The notes under the pieces are model-generated. The model searched no databases, was not told the origin of the DNA, and saw only the letters and a program-made list of their open reading frames with translations. A DNA stretch of 64,000 bases from Streptomyces sp. NBC_01198. GTDB taxonomy: Bacteria; Actinomycetota; Actinomycetes; Streptomycetales; Streptomycetaceae. Positions 1-8,204 of this stretch are shown in pieces. Location of the stretch: assembly GCF_036010485.1 (NCBI RefSeq), contig NZ_CP108568.1:3417001-3481000 (forward strand), read 5' to 3'. The position numbers and the translations under genes are program-made. Numbering within the stretch: the stretch's first letter is position 1; every line of letters begins with the position of its first letter.

Positions 1-213
1 ACGGGTGCCGGGATTCTCCGGGACCCTGCCCGCTACGAGGTGGTCGCGGTCAAGGCGTGCCACTACACGACCGATACGGCCGCCGGCGGTGCCCGGCTGG
101 CCCGGATGAGTCCAGCCGTCTGGGCGCGCACGGCCTGCGGGGGCTCCGGGTTCGCGTCCGCCCCGCTGGTCGCCGTGACGATGGCGGAGGCGGCGAAGGA
201 GGCTGCGATATGA
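1..213 (+). CDS. C-terminal end of an unidentified protein (partial)
   Basis: An open frame runs in from the left window edge for 70 codons and stops with TGA at 211-213. That stop overlaps the ATG of the MFS gene (ATGA), the coupling seen throughout this cluster, so it is probably a real cluster gene. The visible tail reads TGAGILRDPARYEVV... and ends ...VTMAEAAKEAAI. I recognise no family from so short a piece. No membrane segment is obvious. The 5' end, and probably more of the gene cluster, lies outside the window. Confidence 0.6.
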   Translation, partial: TGAGILRDPARYEVVAVKACHYTTDTAAGGARLARMSPAVWARTACGGSGFASAPLVAVTMAEAAKEAAI

Positions 214-1532
214 CCGACGAGGGCACGGTCGGTGTGTTCGACACGCTGAAGGCGACCCCGGTGACGGTGCGCTACCTGCTCGGTGGCGTGCTGATCAACC
301 AGCTGGGCGCGTTCGTCCAGACGTTCCTCGTGCTGTATCTGACGCACCGGCACATGTCCGTCCAGGCTGCGGGCCTGAGCCTGGTCGCGTTCAGCGCGGG
401 CACGATCCTCGGCACCATGCTGGGCAGCGAGGCCACCCAGCGGTTCGGGCCGCGGTTCACCATCGTGGCCGCGATGGCCGGTTCCGGTCCGCTGATCGCG
501 GTGATCCCGCTGCTCAGCCGCTCGGGCCTGCTGGTGCCGCTGCTGCTGGTGGTGGGCCTCGGCGGCCTGCTCGGCCAGGCATACCGCCCGGCCGCCTACG
601 TGCTGCTCAGCGACCTGATGCCCAAGCAGCACGCCAAGATGGGCTTCTCGATGTTCCGCATCGCGCTGAACACCGGTGCCGCGGTGGCGCCGATGATCGC
701 CGCGGGGCTCATCCTGGTCGACTGGGACGCGCTGTTCTGGCTGGACGGCGCGACCGCGCTGGCCTACGCGGCGCTGGCCTTCGCGCTGCTGCCCCGGCAG
801 GCGGTGCTCGCCGCGCAGGAGCGGGCCGCGGCGCAGGACGCCGCGGAGCCGTCGCAGGACGCGGCGGACGAACCGGCGCCGATCACCGGGCGGGCCGCGT
901 ACGCCGCGATCCTGCGGGACCGCAAGTACCTGCTGTATCTGGCCGCCGTCATGCTCGGCACCCTCGCCTACATGCAGTCGGTGGTCGCGCTGCCGCTGCA
1001 GATCAAGGCGGACGACTACCCGACCGGGCTGTACAGCGCGGTGCTGACCATCTCCTCGGTGGTGCTGATCACCTGCGAGCTGAAGATCACCACGTACATC
1101 CTGCGGATCCCGACGCACACCGCCGTGCTGGTCGGCCACCTGGTGAACGCGCTCGGCTTCGTGGGCTACGCCCTGTCCGCCCACTCCCCCGTCTACCTGG
1201 TGGCCGGCGCGGTGCTCGAAGTGGCCGGCGTGATGATCGCGGGCCCGAGCATGTACGCCCACCCGGCCGCGTTCCCCGCGCGGCTCAAGACCCGCTACAT
1301 CGGCGTCATGCAGGCGGCGACGGGGCTGGCCGCGGCGCTCGGGCCGCTCATCACGGTCTACGTCTGGACCCGGCTCGACCACGGCTTCTGGATGCTGTGC
1401 GCCCTGGCGGCCGCCGTCACCGGCGTGCTGGCCATGGCGGGCACGAACCGCGAGGAGGAGCACGGCCTCGCGGCGGAGCAGGGCGAACCCACTGAGGGCA
1501 AGGCTGAGGAAGTCGTCGGAGGCACCGCATGA
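210..1532 (+). CDS. MFS transporter, probable product exporter
   Basis: 440-residue major facilitator protein with about 12 hydrophobic segments. A charged central loop (around residues 195-230, rich in A, Q, E, D) lies between the two six-helix halves. A polar acidic tail follows the last segment. The start is ATG 210, because it overlaps the stop of the preceding gene; the frame is open further upstream but without a good start. It is translationally coupled to the ATP-grasp gene, whose ATG overlaps its TGA. Inside a biosynthetic cluster the likely job is proton-driven export of, or self-resistance to, the product. The substrate cannot be read from the sequence. Confidence 0.9.
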   Translation: MTDEGTVGVFDTLKATPVTVRYLLGGVLINQLGAFVQTFLVLYLTHRHMSVQAAGLSLVAFSAGTILGTMLGSEATQRFGPRFTIVAAMAGSGPLIAVIPLLSRSGLLVPLLLVVGLGGLLGQAYRPAAYVLLSDLMPKQHAKMGFSMFRIALNTGAAVAPMIAAGLILVDWDALFWLDGATALAYAALAFALLPRQAVLAAQERAAAQDAAEPSQDAADEPAPITGRAAYAAILRDRKYLLYLAAVMLGTLAYMQSVVALPLQIKADDYPTGLYSAVLTISSVVLITCELKITTYILRIPTHTAVLVGHLVNALGFVGYALSAHSPVYLVAGAVLEVAGVMIAGPSMYAHPAAFPARLKTRYIGVMQAATGLAAALGPLITVYVWTRLDHGFWMLCALAAAVTGVLAMAGTNREEEHGLAAEQGEPTEGKAEEVVGGTA

Positions 1533-2830
1533 CAGAGCAGCAGGCCACGTCAGGACCGCGCGGTCCTGTGGTGATCGTCGGCTTCGTGGGGGTCACCATC
1601 CCCTTCATCGAGTCCTTCCAGCCGGAGGGATCGGTGGTCTACGTCGAGGAGCCGGACGTCGTACGCAAGCGGGAGGCGCGCGACAAGCTCGCCGCCGTCG
1701 GATACGTCCGCGAGCTGATCGAGTGGGAGTACCACCTGCCGGGCAAGGCCGACGAGTTCCACGCCGCCCACCCGGACCTGCACCCGGTCGCCGTCGTCCC
1801 CGCCATCGAGTACGCGGTGCCCTTCGCCGCCCGGCTCGCCGAGCGCTACGGCCTGCCGGGCGCGAGCCTGGGCGCCGCCCTGATCCTGCGGGACAAGGCG
1901 CTGCTGCGGCAGGTCAGCGCGGCGGCCGGGATCGCCAACCCGGCGAGCGTCAGGGTGCACGGCCCGCAGGACGTGCGGGACTTCCTGCGCGACCACCCGG
2001 GCCCCGCCGTCCTCAAGCCGGCCAACCGGCAGGCTTCGCTGGGCGTGCGGGTGCTGCACGACCCGGCGGAGGTGGCGTCGGCCTGGGAGGAGTGCCTGGT
2101 CCAGGACGAGGGCATCCTGGTGCCCGACCGGGCGATGGACGTGGTGATGCTGGCCGAGGAGTTCGTGCGGGGCGAGGAGTACAGCGTCGAGATGCTGGTG
2201 CGCCGCGGCGAGCCGCTGTTCACCAACGTCACCGCCAAGGTGCTCTACCCCGGCCCCTACCCGGTGGAGCAGGCGCACATCGTGCCGGCCGACATCCCGG
2301 ACGAGCTCGCGGACCTGCTCGGCGAGCGGACCGCGCGGCTGATGACGGCGATCGGCTTCGGGGACGGGGTGGTGCACTGCGAGTGGATCGTCGCCGACGG
2401 CGTCCCCCACCTGGTGGAGTGCGCGGGCCGGATGCCCGGTGACGCCATCCTCGACCTGATCGAGGTGGCCTACCCGCTGGAGTTCATGCGCAGCTACTTC
2501 GCCCTGCTCAAGGGCGAGCAGCCGCCCGCGGAGCTGCCGGTACGGGCCAAGGGCGGTGCCGCGGTGCGTTTCCTGGCGCCCGGCGCCGGCACGGTCGTGA
2601 GCGTCAGCGGGGTCGAGGACGCGGAGAAGGCCGAGGGCGTGCTGCTGGTCCACTGCACGGTCCCCGGCGCGGCCTTCGGCGGGCTGCGCAACTCATGGGA
2701 CCGCGGCGGCATCGTGCTGGCCCGCGCCGACACCCCGGCCGAGGCGCACCGGCTGGCCGGTGCGGCCGCGGCCATGGTCCGCGTCGAGATGCGGCCGCCC
2801 GGCGAAAGCCCGGTGGCGGAAAAGCCGTAA
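1529..2830 (+). CDS. ATP-grasp carboxylate-amine ligase (first copy)
   Basis: 433-residue ATP-grasp protein. An N-terminal pre-ATP-grasp fold (residues 1-110) precedes the nucleotide-binding part, with the lysine segment PAVLKPANRQASLGV near residues 155-170 and the acidic hinge VVMLAEEFVRGEEYSVEM near 205-222. The metal-site strand reads VECAGRMPGD. The usual E-x-N-x-R has Ala in place of the metal-binding Asn, whereas the second ATP-grasp gene here keeps EVNGR. The family activates a carboxylate as acyl phosphate for amide or peptide bond formation. With no NRPS in view it is a candidate assembly enzyme. Start ATG overlaps the MFS stop. Confidence 0.88.
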   Translation: MTEQQATSGPRGPVVIVGFVGVTIPFIESFQPEGSVVYVEEPDVVRKREARDKLAAVGYVRELIEWEYHLPGKADEFHAAHPDLHPVAVVPAIEYAVPFAARLAERYGLPGASLGAALILRDKALLRQVSAAAGIANPASVRVHGPQDVRDFLRDHPGPAVLKPANRQASLGVRVLHDPAEVASAWEECLVQDEGILVPDRAMDVVMLAEEFVRGEEYSVEMLVRRGEPLFTNVTAKVLYPGPYPVEQAHIVPADIPDELADLLGERTARLMTAIGFGDGVVHCEWIVADGVPHLVECAGRMPGDAILDLIEVAYPLEFMRSYFALLKGEQPPAELPVRAKGGAAVRFLAPGAGTVVSVSGVEDAEKAEGVLLVHCTVPGAAFGGLRNSWDRGGIVLARADTPAEAHRLAGAAAAMVRVEMRPPGESPVAEKP

Positions 2831-2931
2831 CAGGGGAGAACGGATTCCCCGCGTCCAGGGAATTGTTCCCCTATGGCGCGGGAATACGACTCTCTAACCT
2901 TGAAAGGCATCACTGTCATCGAGGGGGTAAT

Positions 2932-4215
2932 ATGACTCACCGCGAGGTTGATGTTCTGGCGATCGGTGCGGGCCCGGCGAATTTGGCCCTCGCAGCGGCG
3001 ATCGAGGAGTGCGGATCCACGGAACTCGCCGAGAGCACTCTGCTGCTCGAACAGGCTCCCGACATCAAATGGCAACGCGATCTGCTGATGCCCTGGGCGC
3101 GCAGCCAGGTGTCCTTCCTCAAGGACCTGGTGACCCTGCGCAATCCGCGCAGCAAATTCTCGTTCCTCAGCTTCCTGCACGACCACGGCAGGCTCGACCA
3201 CTTCGTGAACCTGGGCACCTTCCACCCCTACCGGTGGGAGTTCTCCGACTATCTGCAGTGGGTGGCCACGTCGCTGGAGCGGGTGCAGATCCGCTACAGC
3301 GCCCGGGCCGCCGGCATCACCCCCGACCGCGACAGCCACGACGCCATCACCGGCTGGACGGTGACCCTGACCGACGGCGACACCATCCACTGCCGTGACC
3401 TGGTCATCGGCGGCGGCCGCGACGCCCGCATCCCGGAGCCCTTCGACCAGCTGCCGCCGGACCGGGTCATCCACAGCTCCACCTACCGCGGGCGGATCGC
3501 GGAGATCCCCAAGGACCAGCCGCTGCGGGCAGTCGTCGTCGGCGGTGCGCAGAGCGCCGCGGAGATGTTCTACGCGCTGCACGAGAACCTGCCGGAGAGC
3601 CAGATCACCATGGTGGTCCGCTCCATAGGCCTGCAGAACTACCAGACGAGCAAATTCGTCAACGAGCTGTTCTTCCCGTCCTTCGTGGACGACTTCTACG
3701 ACACCCCGCAGGACGTACGCGCGCAGGTGCTCGACGAAATGCGGTTCACGAATTACGCGGGGCTCGCGCCGCCGTTCCTCGACGAGCTCTACGCGATGCT
3801 CTACCGCAATCGGATGCTCGGGAACCAGCGTTCCGAGGTCCGTGCGATGACCGAGGTGACCGGCGCGCGAATCGAGGACAACGACGTCGTTCTCGACCTC
3901 AGGGACCGTAAGACAGGAAAGGAGTCGCCGCTGCGCTGCGACCTCGTCCTGCTCGGCACCGGCTACGACACGCGTATGCCCGCCCTGGTGCGGGACCTCG
4001 CCGAGCACGCCGGGCTCGACAGCGTCTCGGTGAGCCGCAGTTACCGGGTCGACCTCGGCGCCTCCAGCCCGGGCGCGGTGTACCTCCAGGGCGTCAACGA
4101 GTCCACCCACGGCATCGCCGACTCCCTCATCAGCGTCCTGGCGCACCGCAGCCACGACATCGTCACCGACCTGCTGACCCGCCGCACCACCGTCGAGGCG
4201 GGGGCCGCCCGATGA
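2932..4215 (+). CDS. SidA/IucD/PvdA-type amino acid N-monooxygenase
   Basis: 427-residue flavin monooxygenase of the lysine N6- / ornithine N5-hydroxylase family. The FAD motif GAGPANLALAAAIEE lies near residues 10-24. The family segment MPWARSQVSFLKDLVTLRNP is near 52-71. The NADPH site VVVGGAQSAAEMF is near 200-212, and LLGTGYDTRMP stands in the place of the conserved ATGY motif. It should hydroxylate a primary amine of an amino acid using NADPH, FAD and O2. ATG 2932 is chosen because it follows a purine-rich GAGGGGGTAA; the frame is open upstream but non-conserved. The 101-bp gap before it may hold a promoter. It overlaps the next ATP-grasp gene by ATGA. Confidence 0.92.
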   Translation: MTHREVDVLAIGAGPANLALAAAIEECGSTELAESTLLLEQAPDIKWQRDLLMPWARSQVSFLKDLVTLRNPRSKFSFLSFLHDHGRLDHFVNLGTFHPYRWEFSDYLQWVATSLERVQIRYSARAAGITPDRDSHDAITGWTVTLTDGDTIHCRDLVIGGGRDARIPEPFDQLPPDRVIHSSTYRGRIAEIPKDQPLRAVVVGGAQSAAEMFYALHENLPESQITMVVRSIGLQNYQTSKFVNELFFPSFVDDFYDTPQDVRAQVLDEMRFTNYAGLAPPFLDELYAMLYRNRMLGNQRSEVRAMTEVTGARIEDNDVVLDLRDRKTGKESPLRCDLVLLGTGYDTRMPALVRDLAEHAGLDSVSVSRSYRVDLGASSPGAVYLQGVNESTHGIADSLISVLAHRSHDIVTDLLTRRTTVEAGAAR

Positions 4216-5510
4216 GCAGGGGCACCTTGCTGGTGATCGGCAGCGGGCTCAAGGTCTACCGGGAGTATCTGGTCGCGCCGATCAGCCGGCGGGCCCGCGA
4301 GGCGGGCCTGGAGACGGTGCTGCTGAACAACCTGCGGCCGACCTGGCAGCAGGACTACTTCGACGAGATCGTCGTCGCCAACGTCTTCGACTCCGAGGTG
4401 ATGGGGCAGGCCGCCCGCGAGGTGGCCGCCCGGCGCAACGTGGTCAGCCTCATGTGCTGGGACGAGCCGCTGGTGCTGGACGCGGGGCTGCTGGCCGCCG
4501 AGTTCGGGGTGCCGGGCCTGTCGGCGCGCGGGGTGCGCGGCTGCCGGGACAAGGAGCTGACCCGTGCCGAGCTGACCGCGGCGGGCCTGCACCAGCCGGG
4601 CTTCGGGCTGACCACCACGGTGGAGGAGGCCAAGGCGGTGGCCGCCAGGATCGGCTACCCGGTGGTGCTCAAGCCGCGGGCGATGGGCGCGAGCATCGGC
4701 GTGGTCTTCGCGGCCGACGAGTCCGAGCTGGACGCGGCCTTCCGGATCGCGCTGGCGGCCAGCGAGGTGGACCCGGGGCCGTACCGCGCCAGCGCGATCG
4801 TGGAGGAGTTCGCGCCGGGGCCGGAGATCAGCATCGACGGGGCGGTGCACAAGGGCGAGTACCTGCCGCTGTTCGTGGCGCGCAAGTACAGCAGCGACCA
4901 CCCGTACTTCGAGGAGGTCGGCCACACCGTGGACGCGGCCGACCCCCTGCTGGACGACAAGGAGCTGATCCGCACCCTGGCCCGGGCGCACCAGGCGCTC
5001 GGCATCGAGGACGGCATCACCCACAGCGAGGTGCGGCTGACCGGGCGCGGGCCGCTGATCATCGAGGTCAACGGCCGGCTCGGCGGCGACCTGATCCCCT
5101 TCCTCGGCCGGATCGCCACCGGGATCGAGCCGGGCGAGGTGCTCTTCGACGTGGCCACCGGGCAGCGCCCGGACATCGCGCCGACCCGGCGGGCGGTGGC
5201 CGGCATCAGGTTCGGCTACCCGGAGCAGGACTGCCTGCTCAGGTCCGTGCGGGTGCCGGCGCCTGGCCGGGCGCCCGGCCTGGTGGCGGCGGCGCCGATG
5301 GCGGATCCGGGCACGACGCTGCGGCTGCCGCCCGGCGGCTACCTGGCCCGGCACTCCTTCGTGGTGTGCGAGGCCGACGACCTGGATGGCTGCCGGCAGC
5401 GGCTGACGGACGCCGCGGCGCTGGTCGAGCTGGACACCGAACCGGTGGAGGCCGCCGACCCGCAGGCGCCGTTCGCGATGCCGGCCGGCCTGCTGGACGT
5501 GGACGAGTGA
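4212..5510 (+). CDS. ATP-grasp carboxylate-amine ligase (second copy)
   Basis: 432-residue ATP-grasp protein with all standard elements: the lysine strand GYPVVLKPRAMGASIGVVF (about residues 149-167), the hinge AIVEEFAPGPEISIDG (about 195-210) and the canonical metal site IIEVNGRLGGDLIPFL (about 284-299). The C-terminal domain after residue 330 resembles that of BtrJ/carbamoyl-phosphate-type ligases. Predicted reaction: ATP-dependent coupling of an amino acid carboxylate to an amine. It is coupled to the N-hydroxylase in front of it, so an N-hydroxy amino acid is a reasonable, unproven substrate. It is unlike the first ATP-grasp in sequence, so it is not a recent duplicate. Confidence 0.9.
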   Translation: MSRGTLLVIGSGLKVYREYLVAPISRRAREAGLETVLLNNLRPTWQQDYFDEIVVANVFDSEVMGQAAREVAARRNVVSLMCWDEPLVLDAGLLAAEFGVPGLSARGVRGCRDKELTRAELTAAGLHQPGFGLTTTVEEAKAVAARIGYPVVLKPRAMGASIGVVFAADESELDAAFRIALAASEVDPGPYRASAIVEEFAPGPEISIDGAVHKGEYLPLFVARKYSSDHPYFEEVGHTVDAADPLLDDKELIRTLARAHQALGIEDGITHSEVRLTGRGPLIIEVNGRLGGDLIPFLGRIATGIEPGEVLFDVATGQRPDIAPTRRAVAGIRFGYPEQDCLLRSVRVPAPGRAPGLVAAAPMADPGTTLRLPPGGYLARHSFVVCEADDLDGCRQRLTDAAALVELDTEPVEAADPQAPFAMPAGLLDVDE

Positions 5511-5542
5511 GCGGCGTGACCGGACAGGCGAGGGACGGACGC

Positions 5543-6742
5543 ATGACGACGACGGCGGCACACAGCGGGGAGCCGGACACCGCGGCCGAGATCCTGGCCC
5601 GGGCGAAGGCACTGGCCCCGGTACTGCGGGAGCGGGCCGCGGAGATCGAGCAGAACCGCAGGCTGCCGGCCGACGTGGTGGAACTGCTGCGCGGCACCGG
5701 CGTCTTCCGGATGGGCTCGGGCCGGGAGTGGGGCGGCCCCGAGCTGACGTCGATGGACCAGACGCGGGTCGTCGAGGCGCTGGCGTACGGCGACGCCTCG
5801 GCGGCCTGGTGCGGGGCGATCGGCTCGCTGACCGGGCCGATCACCAGCTTCCTTGACGCCCAGGTGGTCAAGGAGGTCTTCCCGCGGCAGGACATGATCA
5901 CCGCGGGGGTGCTCGCCCCGGCCGGGCACGCGGAGCGGGTCCCCGGCGGCTTCAGGCTGACCGGCCGCTGGTCGTTCGGCAGCGGCATCGACCACAGCGA
6001 CTGGGTGACCTCGGGCGCCTTCGTCTTCGAGGACGGCAAGCCGTACGCCAGCCCGGACGGCAGCAACCCGCACGAGTCGCGGCAGTTCCTGGTGCCGCGC
6101 GCGCAGGTCGAGACGGTCGACAACTGGTACACCACCGGCCTGTGCGGCACCGGCAGTTGCGACTACACGATCACCGACGTCTTCGTGCCGGAGAACCACA
6201 CCTACACCTTCTACGAGCCGCGCGGCCGGACCAGCCCGCTCTCCACGCCCGACGCCTTCATGCGGATGCTGTGCGGGGTGGCGCTGGGCGTCTCGCGGGC
6301 CGCGCTCGACCACTGCCGGGAGATCGCCACCGGCCGCATCGACCGGATGACCGGCACCGCCTGGTCCGACAGCTTCCGGGTGCAGGTCACCCTCGCCGAG
6401 TGCGAGGCCGACTTCAACGCCACCCGCAACGCCGTCTACGGCGGTATGACCCGGCTGTGGGAGGTGCTCGAAGCCGGCGGCGAGCCGACCCCCGAGGAGC
6501 GCGCCGCCTCGCCGCTGTCCTGGCTGCACGCCTACCGGACCTCGCGCTCCATCGTCAACCGGCTCTACGACCTGCTGCAGACCTGGTCGATCAACCGGTC
6601 CTCGCCGATGGACCGCTGGCTGCGCGACACCACGACCATGTGCCAGAACCTCCCGGCGCAGGACATCGTCCTGGAGTCGGTCGGCGCCTACCTGCTCGGC
6701 GGGACGCCCAAGTTCCGGATCAGCCTCGGCATCACCACGTGA
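5543..6742 (+). CDS. Acyl-CoA-dehydrogenase-fold flavin monooxygenase (copy A)
   Basis: 399 residues with the three-part acyl-CoA dehydrogenase fold: N-terminal helices (1-110), beta domain with WSFGSGIDHSDWV (around 145-157), and C-terminal helical bundle of the HpaB/HsaA 'type 2' kind. Relatives are reduced-flavin-dependent hydroxylases, including isobutylamine N-hydroxylase VlmH, rather than true acyl-CoA dehydrogenases; the catalytic glutamate was not identified. Such enzymes take FMNH2/FADH2 from a separate reductase. The only reductase seen nearby is at 16619-17227. ATG 5543 is preferred for its GAGGGA ribosome site. A GTG at 5507 overlapping the previous stop is an alternative. It is nearly identical in long tracts to the next gene. 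Confidence 0.85.
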   Translation: MTTTAAHSGEPDTAAEILARAKALAPVLRERAAEIEQNRRLPADVVELLRGTGVFRMGSGREWGGPELTSMDQTRVVEALAYGDASAAWCGAIGSLTGPITSFLDAQVVKEVFPRQDMITAGVLAPAGHAERVPGGFRLTGRWSFGSGIDHSDWVTSGAFVFEDGKPYASPDGSNPHESRQFLVPRAQVETVDNWYTTGLCGTGSCDYTITDVFVPENHTYTFYEPRGRTSPLSTPDAFMRMLCGVALGVSRAALDHCREIATGRIDRMTGTAWSDSFRVQVTLAECEADFNATRNAVYGGMTRLWEVLEAGGEPTPEERAASPLSWLHAYRTSRSIVNRLYDLLQTWSINRSSPMDRWLRDTTTMCQNLPAQDIVLESVGAYLLGGTPKFRISLGITT

Positions 6743-6805
6743 CGCGGACAGCAGGCCCGGGGCCCAGTGAGGAATCGCATGACCAACGAGCTGAGGGGCG
6801 ATGAC

Positions 6806-8014
6806 ATGACGTTGACCGGGAGCACGGTGGCCGAGGCGCCCAGGACCGCGGCCGAGACGCTGGCGCGGGCGAAGGCGCTGGCCCCGGTGCTGCGGGAGCG
6901 GGCCGCGGAGATCGAGCAGAACCGCAGGCTGCCGGCCGACGTGGTGGAACTGCTGCGCGGCACCGGCGTCTTCCGCATGTGCTGGGGCCGGGAGTGGGGC
7001 GGCCTCGAACTGACCTCCGTCGAGCAGACGCGGGTCGTCGAGGCGCTCGCCCACGGCGACGCGTCGGCGGCCTGGTGCGCGGTGATCGGCGCCAACACCG
7101 GGATCTACAGCAACTTCATCGACCAGGCCACCGCCAAGGAGATGTTCCCGCGCCCCGACATGATCACCGCGGGCCTGCTGCAGCCGTCCGGCCGGGCCGA
7201 GCGGGTGCCCGGCGGCTACCGGCTGACCGGCCGCTGGCCGTTCGGCAGCGGCATCGACCACGCCGACTGGGTGACCTCGGGCGGTTTCGTCTTCGAGGAC
7301 GGCAAGCCGTACGCCAGTCCCGACGGGAGCAACCCGCACGAGTCGCGGCAGTTCATGGTGCCGCGCGAGCAGGTCGTCACGATCGACAACTGGTACACCA
7401 CCGGCCTGTGCGGCAGCGGCAGTTGCGACTACACGATCACCGACGTCTTCGTGCCCGAGGAGCACACCTACAGCTTCGGCGTCGTGCACGGCCGGCCCTC
7501 GCCGCTCGCCCAGCCCGACGCCTTCACCCGCGCCATGTGCGGGGTGCCGCTGGGGGTGGCGCGGGCCGCGCTCGACCACTGCCGGGAGATCGCCACCGGC
7601 CGCATCGACCGGATGACCGGCACCGCCTGGTCCGACAGCTTCCGGGTGCAGGTCACCCTCGCCGAGTGCGAGGCCGACTTCAACGCCACCCGTCAGGGCG
7701 TGTACGGCAGCATGACCCGCCAGTGGGAGGTGCTCGAAGCCGGCGGCAGCCTGGACGACCTGACCCCGGACGAGCGCGCCGCCTCGCCGCTTGCCTGGCT
7801 GCACGCCTTCCGCACCTCGCGCTCCATCGTCAACCGGCTCTACGACCTGCTGCAGACCTGGTCGATCAACCGGTCCTCGCCGATGGACCGCTGGCTGCGC
7901 GACACCACGACCATGTGCCAGCACCTGATCGCCCAGGACCGCATCCTCCAGTCGGCCGGCGCCTACCTGGTGGGCGGACAACCGGAGTTCGGCATCAGCC
8001 TGGGCATCGTCTGA
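6806..8014 (+). CDS. Acyl-CoA-dehydrogenase-fold flavin monooxygenase (copy B)
   Basis: 402 residues, a clear duplicate of the gene before it. Differences cluster in the N-terminal third (VIGANTGIYSNFIDQ against AIGSLTGPITSFLDA), around the loop at residues 205-220, and in a 3-4 residue insertion (GGSLDDLTPDE). These are probably substrate-contacting regions. ATG 6806 matches the start of copy A after alignment and has GAGGGGC before it. In-frame ATGs at 6767 and 6779 (the latter after GAGGAA) are alternatives. Having both copies suggests two related hydroxylations or a heteromeric enzyme. Same two-component flavoenzyme family as copy A; the reaction is not known. Confidence 0.85.
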   Translation: MTLTGSTVAEAPRTAAETLARAKALAPVLRERAAEIEQNRRLPADVVELLRGTGVFRMCWGREWGGLELTSVEQTRVVEALAHGDASAAWCAVIGANTGIYSNFIDQATAKEMFPRPDMITAGLLQPSGRAERVPGGYRLTGRWPFGSGIDHADWVTSGGFVFEDGKPYASPDGSNPHESRQFMVPREQVVTIDNWYTTGLCGSGSCDYTITDVFVPEEHTYSFGVVHGRPSPLAQPDAFTRAMCGVPLGVARAALDHCREIATGRIDRMTGTAWSDSFRVQVTLAECEADFNATRQGVYGSMTRQWEVLEAGGSLDDLTPDERAASPLAWLHAFRTSRSIVNRLYDLLQTWSINRSSPMDRWLRDTTTMCQHLIAQDRILQSAGAYLVGGQPEFGISLGIV

Positions 8015-8204
8015 CCGGTCGGGCCCCTCGCCACCACCGGCACGTCCGGCCCTTTCCACACCACCGGTACGTCCGGGCCCTCTCCAGGCGCCCGTGCGTC
8101 CGGCACCGACCACCACACCAGAGCCGCGGCCGCGCTCCGCCCTGCCCGCACGCAGGAGCCGCGGCGGCCATCCGCCTGCGCGCAGGCCACGGGGAGGAGA
8201 CCCG

